Assembly (NCBI RefSeq): GCF_030505395.1
Contig: NZ_CP130044.1
Span: forward strand, 1,535,001-1,599,000
Direction: 5' to 3'
Length of the DNA stretch: 64,000 nucleotides
Origin: Asticcacaulis sp. ZE23SCel15
GTDB lineage: Bacteria; Pseudomonadota; Alphaproteobacteria; Caulobacterales; Caulobacteraceae
Every line of letters starts with the position of its first letter. Positions within the stretch are counted from its first letter, which is position 1. The notes under the pieces were generated by a model, which was given only the letters and a program-made list of their open reading frames with translations, was not told the DNA's origin and did not search any database. The position numbers and the translations under genes were made by a program. Shown one piece after another: positions 57,184 through 64,000 of this stretch.

Positions 57184-58518
57184 ATGAGGCGGCTTTGGGG
57201 GCGATTGAGTGCAGTTTTGGCCGCAGGCGTCATGGCGTGCGCGGTCCTGCCGGTTTCCGCCCAGACGGTTGACCCTGACTTTGATCTTGGCCGGTTCCGG
57301 GCTTTACGAATTGAAGCCGCCCGCGCCGTGCAGGCCAAGGAATGGGATAAGGCGGTCGCCGCCAGCGACGAAGCCCTGATCATCATGCCGTCATCAGGTG
57401 CCGTGCTGCTGTTGTCGGCTCAGGCGCGAGCCGGGGCGGGCAAGGCGGCGGAGGCGAAAGCCAGCCTGCGCGATTATCTGGCGCGCGGCATGGTCGTCAG
57501 CAAATCGAGCTATCCGCAACTGTCGCCCCTGTGGGACGCAAAGCTTGACCAGCAACTGATGGCCAATAGTGAGCCGATCGGCACGTTCAAGTCAGTGCAG
57601 CGCCATGCGGCCTTAAGCGTCGCCGAAGGGCTGGCGATTGAGGCGAAGTCCGGCAAGACCTACCTCAGCGCCCTGAGCCGTGGAGCGGTGAATATCGTCA
57701 ATAACGGCGTACTAAACCCGCTCCATAGCTTGCCCGAAGGGGTCGGGGCCTATGGTCTGGCCTTGCGCGGTGATGACCTGTGGGTAGCGACGTCTTCGGG
57801 AGCGGTCACCAAAGGCTATGATCCGGCCAAACCGGCGGTGGCCGAAGTGCTGCAAATCGACCGCCTGAGCGGGCAGGTCAAGGCGCGCTTTACGGACGAG
57901 GCGACGCCGCGCCGGTTCGGCGATATCTTCGCGGGCAAGACTGATCTTTATGTCAGCGATGGCCAGAAGGGCGAGGTGCTGCGCCTCAGCAACTACAGCG
58001 GTGGGTTTGAGGTGCTGATCCCCGAAGGCTATATGGGCTCGCCGCAAGGGTTGGTTGAAAACGAAGCGGGCAATGTGCTGATTGTGTCGGATTACAGTTC
58101 CGGGCTTTACCGGATCAATCTCGACAGCGGCGATATGGACCGGCTGGAAGCCCCGGCCAACATAACCCTGCTGGGCATTGATGGTCTGGCCCGTCATGGC
58201 AATGACCTGATCGCGGTTCAGAACGGTATCAAGCCTGACCGGATCTTGCGCCTGCGCCTGTCGGCGGACTGGAAAACCATCAGCCGCGCTGAAACCTTGG
58301 TGCGTGGGGGCGAAGGGCTTCGCGAACCGACCGGGCTTCAGGTGGTCGGCAATAAACTGATCTTCATCGCCCGCAGTCAGTGGTCGGATGTCGGGGCGGA
58401 CGGCACGCCGCTCAGTGTCACCCCCGGCCCCGCGATTGTCGGGGAAATTGATCTAGAGCGCATCCCGAAAAGTGTTCCACGGTTTTCGGAACCAGATGCG
58501 CGTCAACCAAGGCCGTAG
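57184..58518 (+). CDS. Exported beta-propeller protein (SMP-30/NHL-like) with repeat-derived tail
   Basis: The 444-residue protein has a signal peptide (MRRLWGRLSAVLAAGVMACAVLPVSAQ), a TPR-like helical part (about 30-105, AVQAKEWDKAVAASDEALI) and a propeller (about 130-425). ATG 57184 is chosen because AAAGG lies six bases upstream; ATG 57178 is too close. The last 20 residues (from ERIPKSVPRFSE) are encoded by a palindromic repeat at 58456-58501. No catalytic motif is evident. It ends three bases before the DegT-like gene, so they form an operon. Confidence 0.75.
   Translation: MRRLWGRLSAVLAAGVMACAVLPVSAQTVDPDFDLGRFRALRIEAARAVQAKEWDKAVAASDEALIIMPSSGAVLLLSAQARAGAGKAAEAKASLRDYLARGMVVSKSSYPQLSPLWDAKLDQQLMANSEPIGTFKSVQRHAALSVAEGLAIEAKSGKTYLSALSRGAVNIVNNGVLNPLHSLPEGVGAYGLALRGDDLWVATSSGAVTKGYDPAKPAVAEVLQIDRLSGQVKARFTDEATPRRFGDIFAGKTDLYVSDGQKGEVLRLSNYSGGFEVLIPEGYMGSPQGLVENEAGNVLIVSDYSSGLYRINLDSGDMDRLEAPANITLLGIDGLARHGNDLIAVQNGIKPDRILRLRLSADWKTISRAETLVRGGEGLREPTGLQVVGNKLIFIARSQWSDVGADGTPLSVTPGPAIVGEIDLERIPKSVPRFSEPDARQPRP
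58456..58501. repeat. Dispersed palindromic repeat, copy 4, inside a coding region
   Basis: GAGCGCATCCCGAAAAGTG, then CGGTTTTCGG and AGATGCGC: the best-preserved copy in this orientation. It is translated as the C-terminal end of the 57184-58518 protein. Confidence 0.85.
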
Positions 58519-58521
58519 AAA

Positions 58522-59634
58522 ATGAAGCCCCGCCTGAAACTCGATATCGGTTTTAAAGACCTATTGTCAGTGTTCATGCCGGTGGCCGTGGATGAGGCGT
58601 CCCTAAGATTAAAGATTGCCCATGGCTTTGGGGGTGACCGGCCGTTGGTGGCGGGATTGTCGGTGCGCACCCTGTTTGATGCGGCACTAACCACCCTGAT
58701 CCCCGAACTGGGGGCCGGATCGATTGTCATGAGCGCGGTCAATATCGAAACCATGCGCATGATCGCCGAGAGCCACGGCCTTGATGTCCATGCCGTTGAT
58801 ATCGTCTCCGAAACCCTGTTGCCGACCCCGCAAGCCCTTGAGCAGGCCCTAAAAGACAGTGGGGCGCGCATTGTGGTCATCGCCCAGCTTTATGGCGCGG
58901 TATCGGACTTAAAGCCGCTGGCCGAGGTTTGCCGCCGTCATGAGGCCGTGCTGATTGAGGATGCGGCTCAGGCCTTTTGCGGTGATTTCCACCGCGGCGA
59001 TCCGGCGGCCGATCTCAGTCTGTTTTCGTTCGGCCCGGTTAAGCGGGCCACGGCGCTGGGTGGGGCAGTGGCGGTGATAGGTGCGCCTGAGCGGGCTGAG
59101 GCCATGAGCGCGATCCTCAATCACTGGCCCATGCGGGGCGAGGGCTGGCTGCGGGCGCGGGCCGTAAAGATTGTGGGGCTTAAGCTGGCGTCATGGCCAC
59201 TGATCTACGGCCTGATCATCCGGGTGCTGGAGGGGATGGGTAAGGACCCTGATGCCATCATAGGCCGGCTGGCGCGCGGCTTTTCGGTCGGCAATATCCT
59301 GACTCAAATTCGCTACCGCCCACCGCGCGCCTTGCTCAGGCTGCTGGCGCGGCGGCTGGGGCAGGGCCATGATCTGAGAAAACGCCGTAACCGCGCCATA
59401 GAGGTGGCGATTGGCCTGCCCAAAGGGGCGACCTTGCTGGCCACAGAGGCCACAAAGAACGCCTACTGGGTCATGCCGGTGGTGTGCGGAGATCCGGATG
59501 AAGTGGTGGTGCGCGCCCGGCGTCAGGGCATTGATGTGACGCGCGGTGCAACGTCTCTTAGGGCATTTGGCAGTCCGCGTCAGGCCCCGGCGGCGCATAA
59601 TCTGATCCGGCGGGTGGTGTACTGGCCTTTATAG
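58522..59634 (+). CDS. DegT/DnrJ/EryC1-type PLP aminotransferase
   Basis: A 370-residue fold-type I protein of the sugar aminotransferase family: GLSVRTLFDAALTTL, VIAQLYGAVSDLKPL, IEDAAQAF, and the PLP lysine in FSFGPVKRATALGG. These enzymes aminate nucleotide-linked keto sugars. There are no sugar-nucleotide genes nearby; its immediate partner is the exported propeller protein. The long helical region around 230-270 (LASWPLIYGLIIRVLEGM) is unusual and hydrophobic. A cytosolic location is likely. Confidence 0.82.
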   Translation: MKPRLKLDIGFKDLLSVFMPVAVDEASLRLKIAHGFGGDRPLVAGLSVRTLFDAALTTLIPELGAGSIVMSAVNIETMRMIAESHGLDVHAVDIVSETLLPTPQALEQALKDSGARIVVIAQLYGAVSDLKPLAEVCRRHEAVLIEDAAQAFCGDFHRGDPAADLSLFSFGPVKRATALGGAVAVIGAPERAEAMSAILNHWPMRGEGWLRARAVKIVGLKLASWPLIYGLIIRVLEGMGKDPDAIIGRLARGFSVGNILTQIRYRPPRALLRLLARRLGQGHDLRKRRNRAIEVAIGLPKGATLLATEATKNAYWVMPVVCGDPDEVVVRARRQGIDVTRGATSLRAFGSPRQAPAAHNLIRRVVYWPL

Positions 59635-60188
59635 TATATCTCAACCGCCGCCAACTTAGGTTCGATTGGGCTTTTGCCAGGTTGCGAGCGGCAACCTGGA
59701 GGTATCACAACGGATTGATCAAAAAAGACTTGCCAGAATTTAAAAATGCGACTTATTCTCAATTTATCGCGCCGCCATCCGCCGGGAGTAAGTCCGATGA
59801 TTCTGTTAAGCCTGGGGGCCGTTACCTTGTCGCAACTCATAAGCGAAAACGATCGCGCGCCGCTAAGGCCACTGTTACCGCAAGCCTCCCATCTGTCGCG
59901 ATCTCATATCACGCCCGTTAATGTCCTGTGGCCGTTTGAATCGGGGCTGGAAGACGGTGAATCCGCATCGGATTTGACGTAACTGCGATATATGAAATCT
60001 TTAGCATTTCAAAATGCTGTATGGTTAACAGTTTTACTTTACCTGCGTTAAACCTTGTGTCAGTCTGATGACAAGCTCGGCCGTCATGGCTGGCATCAAA
60101 CCTGCTTAACAAAAGCTTAAGGGCATCGAAACTGGTTCAAACCGGCACGATGACCCGGATAAAAGGTAAACGGTAACAGGGTGTAGTG
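59635..60188. other. Long intergenic region
   Basis: About 550 bases between the DegT-like gene and 60189. Frames are open on both strands but none is convincing except possibly 59797-59982. The part after 59983 is AT-richer and probably holds the promoter of the 60189 gene. No RNA gene was recognised. Confidence 0.5.
59797..59982 (+). CDS. Possible small protein
   Basis: A 61-residue frame (MILLSLGAVTLSQLI...ending SASDLT) with GGGAG eight bases before the ATG. The start is hydrophobic, the rest polar and Pro-rich. No family recognised and overlapping frames exist, so this is weak. Confidence 0.3.
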   Translation: MILLSLGAVTLSQLISENDRAPLRPLLPQASHLSRSHITPVNVLWPFESGLEDGESASDLT

Positions 60189-60707
60189 ATGGAAACGAAG
60201 GCTTTTAAAGTCATTGCAGGTCTGTTTGCGGCGTCGGTTGTTCTGTGCGGGGCGCAGATGGCCACGGCCAAGACGATATTGCCCGTTATGACCACTGAGT
60301 CGTTGTCTCCGGTTTCCGGTGCCGCTCTGGGCGGTGATTTTGATGGTGATGGCCGCCGTGATGAGGTCATGGTGGTGCGGGATCAGGCTCGTGACCGTCT
60401 CGATATCCGTGTCCGTTTGAATCGTTTAGACGGCGTTCAGGACATTAAGGTCACGTCGGTATCGGCCAGAGAAGGCTATAACCTGCGGGTTACGGGCGAT
60501 GAAGCCTTCCGTCGTGACTGCGGCGATGGCGCGGCCTGTGATGCGGGCAGCTTCCGTGCGCCCCATGACAGTGTTCTGGTCAGCCTTGATGCCGGTATGG
60601 ACGTTCTGGTCTACTGGAACGGTAAGACCTTTGAGCAGGATTTCGTGTCGAGTGACGAAGTGCTGATGCGGCGGGCGCTGTCGGCGCTTTATGCGTTTGA
60701 CCGGTAA
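60189..60707 (+). CDS. Exported FG-GAP-like small protein
   Basis: A 172-residue protein with signal peptide (METKAFKVIAGLFAASVVLCGAQMATAK). The mature part has DFDGDGRRDEVMVV, a calcium-loop motif as in FG-GAP propeller repeats, and a Cys pair (RRDCGDGAACD). Only one repeat is present. Periplasmic and possibly calcium-binding; function unknown. ATG 60189 follows an in-frame GTG at 60186. Confidence 0.7.
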   Translation: METKAFKVIAGLFAASVVLCGAQMATAKTILPVMTTESLSPVSGAALGGDFDGDGRRDEVMVVRDQARDRLDIRVRLNRLDGVQDIKVTSVSAREGYNLRVTGDEAFRRDCGDGAACDAGSFRAPHDSVLVSLDAGMDVLVYWNGKTFEQDFVSSDEVLMRRALSALYAFDR

Positions 60708-60836
60708 GCCTAAACCAAAGTTTGGTTAACAAAAAATCTTTTAAATTTAAGAGTTTAATAAGGAAATTCTTAAGCCTGTTGCCTGTAGACGATGACTTTC
60801 AATGTCATCGTAAGCTCAGGGGAGGGCATAACGATC

Positions 60837-61334
60837 ATGGGCCGGTCTGCGGACTATTCATCACAAAATTGCGCCGTGGCGGCAGCACTGGACGTCGTCG
60901 GCGATCCGTGGACTCTGCTGATCATCCGCGATGCCTTTCGCGGGATTTCCCGCTTTGATCAATTTCAGGAAAAACTGGGGCTGGCGCGCAATGTTCTGGC
61001 GTCGCGGCTTAAGATGCTGGTGGCCGAAGAACTGTTGTCGGCGCGGGTCTATAATGAACGACCCCGCCGTTATGAGTATATCCTGACTGCCAAGGGGGCT
61101 GATCTGGCCCTGACCATCACCGGGCTCTATGTCTGGGGCAAGAAATATGTCTACGGTGAGCATAAATCGCGGGTCGAGATATTCCACAAAACCTGCGGCC
61201 ATCCGCTGGTTGAGCCGATCTGCCACTGCGCCCATTGCGGTGAGGCGATGGAGCGCAAGGATCTGGTGTTTGATCGTGACGAAGAGGCGATCACCATCGG
61301 CGAACTCAAGGCCCTCAAGGGCAAGGTTGATTAG
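60837..61334 (+). CDS. HxlR-type (MarR/HxlR) transcriptional regulator
   Basis: A 165-residue winged-helix protein: CAVAAALDVVGDPWTLLIIRDAF with the HxlR-typical Cys near the start, GLARNVLASRLKMLV (recognition helix) and the wing RPRRYEYILT. The C-terminal region has CGHPLVEPICHCAHCGEAM, a cysteine-rich segment that could bind zinc and is common in one HxlR subgroup. GGGAGGG precedes the ATG at 60837. It may sense redox or aldehydes; target unknown. Confidence 0.87.
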   Translation: MGRSADYSSQNCAVAAALDVVGDPWTLLIIRDAFRGISRFDQFQEKLGLARNVLASRLKMLVAEELLSARVYNERPRRYEYILTAKGADLALTITGLYVWGKKYVYGEHKSRVEIFHKTCGHPLVEPICHCAHCGEAMERKDLVFDRDEEAITIGELKALKGKVD

Positions 61335-61365
61335 AGTGCACCTGCCTGGCGAGGAACTAAAGATA

Positions 61366-61416
61366 AGCCGCCACCCGCGGCGCGGCCAAGGTGGCGTAGC
61401 CACCGCCCGGCGAGGG
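61366..61416. repeat. GC-rich repeat family 2, copy 2
   Basis: AGCCGCC...CGCGGCCAAGG...CACCGCCCGGCGAGGG, aligning with the copy at 57115. The part just before it (CTGGCGAGGAACTAAAGATAAG, 61347-61368) repeats the end of the element (CCGGCGAGGGACTAAATAAG), showing a short tandem duplication. Confidence 0.65.
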
Positions 61417-61417
61417 A

Positions 61418-62635
61418 CTAAATAAGAGCCACTGTGCGCGCGATAAAGCCGCCGCCCAAAACGCGGTCGGTATCTTCCGGGTCATAAAGCACGCACGCCT
61501 GACCCGGTGCCACACCTTCTTCACCGGCCATAAAGCGCATGATCGGCTGACCGGCGCTATCGAGGTCAAGCTGTGCGGGCACTGGCGGGCGGGTCGAGCG
61601 CACCCGCGCCAGCACGTCCGTCTTTTTAGCGGCGGCAGCGGCAAAGCTGTCGTCATCGCCCAGCCAGTTCAGTTCTTTCAGCGCCAGAGCCCCGGTCAGC
61701 AAAGCTTCGCGCGGGCCAACTATGACCTGCTTTTTCACCGGATCAAGACGCACGACAAACAGGGGCTCACCCACCGCGACATTTAGGCCGCGGCGTTGCC
61801 CGATCGTATAGCTGATGATGCCGTCATGCTGACCCAGAACACGACCGTCGATATGGACGATATCACCGGCGTCGCGGCCTGAACCCTTGGCGTGCCCGGC
61901 GGGGCGCAGGCGGTCGATCAGGTTGGTATATTTGCCTTCCGGCACAAAGCAGATGTCCTGACTGTCGGGTTTGTGGGCTATTCTGAGCCCCAGTTGGCGG
62001 GCCAAATCGCGCACCTGCGGCTTTGGGATGCGCGCCAGCGGAAAGCGCAGGTAGTCAAGCTGTTCTTGAGTGGTGGCAAACAGGAAATAGCTCTGGTCGC
62101 GGGCCTTATCGGCGGCGCGACGCATCTGTACCTGATTGCCGCGCAACTCACGCTCGACATAGTGGCCGGTGGCCATGGCTTCGGCCCCCAGATCGCGGGC
62201 GACATCAAGCAAATCACGGAATTTGACCGTCTGATTGCAGCGGATGCACGGCACAGGGGTTTCCCCGCGCAGGTAAGAGTCCGCAAATTCCTCGATCACG
62301 CTGTCTTTGAAGCGGCTTTCGTAATCCAGCACATAGTGCGGGATGCCAATTTTCTCAGCCGCCACGCGGGCGTCGTGAATATCCTGACCGGCACAGCAGG
62401 CACCGCTTTTCTTGAGCGCCGCGCCATGGTCATAGAGTTGCAGGGTAACCCCAATGACCTCATAGCCCGCCTGATGCAGCAGGGCGGCGACCACGGTCGA
62501 ATCGACCCCGCCCGACATGGCCGCGACAATGCGGCTGCCCACGGGCAAGCCCACGCTGTCGCGCACGGCAGCGATGGCAGCGGCCATATCGGCATCTTCG
62601 ATTACGGGTACAGGACACGGTGTCATCGGCTCCAT
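61418..62635 (-). CDS. mnmA: tRNA-specific 2-thiouridylase MnmA
   Basis: A protein of about 405 residues with the PP-loop [10 protein letters not shown], catalytic Cys in PVPCIRCNQ and DSQDICFVP, and the C-terminal beta-barrel. It makes 2-thiouridine at the wobble position of Glu, Lys and Gln tRNAs. The start is uncertain among TTG 62644, ATG 62635 and ATG 62626; the last has GGAG close upstream. The length fits the family for all. Confidence 0.93.
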   Translation of the reverse strand: MEPMTPCPVPVIEDADMAAAIAAVRDSVGLPVGSRIVAAMSGGVDSTVVAALLHQAGYEVIGVTLQLYDHGAALKKSGACCAGQDIHDARVAAEKIGIPHYVLDYESRFKDSVIEEFADSYLRGETPVPCIRCNQTVKFRDLLDVARDLGAEAMATGHYVERELRGNQVQMRRAADKARDQSYFLFATTQEQLDYLRFPLARIPKPQVRDLARQLGLRIAHKPDSQDICFVPEGKYTNLIDRLRPAGHAKGSGRDAGDIVHIDGRVLGQHDGIISYTIGQRRGLNVAVGEPLFVVRLDPVKKQVIVGPREALLTGALALKELNWLGDDDSFAAAAAKKTDVLARVRSTRPPVPAQLDLDSAGQPIMRFMAGEEGVAPGQACVLYDPEDTDRVLGGGFIARTVALI

Positions 62636-62771
62636 ATAATTCAAGTGATACTAAAATTACAGGGGGTGGTTGCTTTAAGCTGCAAACTTATGACTGCCGC
62701 TTGACAGGCGGGGTCGCAGGTGGCCTAATTGTGATCACAAATTCAAGCTCTTAATGCGTGGTGCGATCTCC

Positions 62772-64000
62772 ATGAGCCTGACGTCCCCCCTGATCCCGAT
62801 AACCGCTGTGGCTGACAATAAAGCCAGCGTTATCGCCGCCCTGAAAACCGTGTTTAAGCCCGATAAAGGTTTTGTCGATGGGCAATGGAGGGCGGCAGCG
62901 TCTGGCGCGACCTTCGATAATATTGCCCCGCGCGACGGGACGCTGACCAATCAGATATCAGCCTTTGATGGCTCCGATGTCGATGGGGCGGTGAGGTCGG
63001 CTCGGGCTGCGTTCGAGGATGGCCGCTGGAACGGCATAGCCCCGAAAGCGAAAAAGAAAATCCTGCATAGACTGGCCGATCTGATGGCCGAACATGCCGA
63101 AAATCTGGCGCTGTTGGAGACGCTCGATACCGGCAAGCCGATCCGCGATGCGCGCGCGGTCGATATCCCGCTGGCCATCAATTCCGTGCGCTATTACGCC
63201 GAAGCGCTTGATAAAATTTATGGCGAAGTGGCCCCATCGCCGGATACGCGCCTGTCCTATGCCGTCCATGAACCTTTGGGGGTGATAGGGGCTATCGTGC
63301 CGTGGAACTTCCCTCTGCATATGGCCATGTGGAAGGTCGCCCCGGCGCTGGCCATGGGCAATTCGATCGTGCTGAAGCCAGCGGAAAATTCATCCATGAC
63401 CGCGCTCTATACGGCGGCCTTGGCGATTGAGGCGGGCGTGCCCGCAGGTGTGTTCAATGTCATTCCGGGGCTTGGCCACATTGCGGGCGAGGCTCTGGCG
63501 CGCCACATGGAGGTCGATATGATCGCCTTCACCGGCTCTGGCCCGGTCGGTAGGCGGCTGATGGTGGCGTCGGCGGAATCCAACCTCAAGCGCGTATCAC
63601 TCGAACTGGGCGGTAAGTCGCCGCAGATCGTGTTTGCCGATTGCCCTGATCTGGAGGCCGCCGCGCAAAACGCCGCTTGGGGCGTATTCTACAATCAGGG
63701 GCAGGTCTGTACCGCCGCCTCACGTCTGCTGGTCGAAGAGTCCATCCGCGATGAATTTGTGGCAAAGGTCATGGCGGTGGCCAAATCGATCCGTGTTGGT
63801 GACCCCTACGATCCGGACACCCAGTTCGGGGCCATGGTTTCTGAGCGCCAGATGAACACCGCGCTTGATTACATCGCCAAGGGTCAGGCCGGTGGCGGGC
63901 AGGTGCTGATGGGTGGTGGGCGTGTTCAGTCCGGCTTTGATAGTTCTGGGGGAGGTTTCTATGTCGAGCCGACCCTGATCGACAATATCACCCCCGACAA
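62772..64000 (+). CDS. NAD(P)-dependent aldehyde dehydrogenase, 3' end outside the window
   Basis: 409 codons are open to the window edge. Motifs: VPWNFPLHMAMWKVAPALA (cofactor site), ITFTGS-like (IAFTGSG), LELGGKSP with Glu278, and catalytic Cys313 in GQVCTAA. The pattern resembles the PuuC/gamma-glutamyl-aminobutyraldehyde group, but the substrate is not fixed. The start at 62772 (MSLTSPLIP) lies 18 bases after another in-frame ATG (62754) and neither has a good ribosome-binding site. The divergent neighbour is mnmA. Confidence 0.85.
   Translation, partial: MSLTSPLIPITAVADNKASVIAALKTVFKPDKGFVDGQWRAAASGATFDNIAPRDGTLTNQISAFDGSDVDGAVRSARAAFEDGRWNGIAPKAKKKILHRLADLMAEHAENLALLETLDTGKPIRDARAVDIPLAINSVRYYAEALDKIYGEVAPSPDTRLSYAVHEPLGVIGAIVPWNFPLHMAMWKVAPALAMGNSIVLKPAENSSMTALYTAALAIEAGVPAGVFNVIPGLGHIAGEALARHMEVDMIAFTGSGPVGRRLMVASAESNLKRVSLELGGKSPQIVFADCPDLEAAAQNAAWGVFYNQGQVCTAASRLLVEESIRDEFVAKVMAVAKSIRVGDPYDPDTQFGAMVSERQMNTALDYIAKGQAGGGQVLMGGGRVQSGFDSSGGGFYVEPTLIDNITPD

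Overview
The window looks like chromosomal DNA of an alphaproteobacterium of the family Caulobacteraceae, most like Asticcacaulis. This is an inference from moderately high GC coding sequence, the gene order rpmH-rnpA-yidC-engB-argB, several protein types recalled from that family, a CIRCE-controlled groESL operon, and dispersed palindromic repeats of a kind common in Alphaproteobacteria. No phage, transposase, integrase, CRISPR array or replication origin was seen.

Layout. 0-7 kb: an exported prolyl oligopeptidase, a ParD/ParE toxin-antitoxin pair whose toxin is cut by an in-frame TAG, a three-gene cluster (response regulator plus two tandem paralogues of unknown family), and a small exported-protein gene also cut by an in-frame TAG. 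7-19 kb: a phasin and 3-hydroxybutyrate dehydrogenase (polyhydroxybutyrate metabolism), then a hemicellulose locus with three GH43 enzymes, a GH39 xylosidase and an SGNH/CE12-type esterase. It is interrupted by an Atm1-type ABC exporter, and a LacI-type operator sits between the divergent GH39 and GH43 genes. 19-32.6 kb: a chemoreceptor, release factor 3, a Tat-exported aminotransferase, dapD, and the housekeeping run (pyrimidine nucleotidase, argB, engB, yidC, rnpA, rpmH) with a fourth GH43 gene inserted on the opposite strand. 32.7-47 kb: a histidine kinase, a sirtuin lacking most zinc cysteines, gamma-glutamyltransferase, tRNA-Arg, a Kef-type antiporter, a prephenate-dehydrogenase-like enzyme, two divergent EF-hand proteins, an MpaB-like protein, a response regulator, a lipocalin, and a lipid kinase/phosphoesterase pair. 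47-64 kb: a frameshifted peptidylprolyl isomerase, a PhoX phosphatase, groESL, a TraB/GumN protein, an HTH/DUF2975 pair, tRNA-Met, a glycosyltransferase, an Lrp-type regulator, a beta-propeller/DegT pair, an HxlR regulator, mnmA, and a partial aldehyde dehydrogenase.

The extracellular enzymes fit removal of arabinose, xylose and acetyl groups from arabinoxylan or arabinan, probably under a sugar-responsive LacI-family repressor encoded elsewhere. Several loci show fresh decay: two clean TAG interruptions, one single-base frameshift, one gene lacking a start, and one gene remnant. Two palindromic repeat families recur; one copy supplies the C-terminus of a protein. The best candidate for an undescribed system is the response regulator plus tandem paralogues at 3.2-6.5 kb.

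All family calls are by eye from translations; no database search was run.
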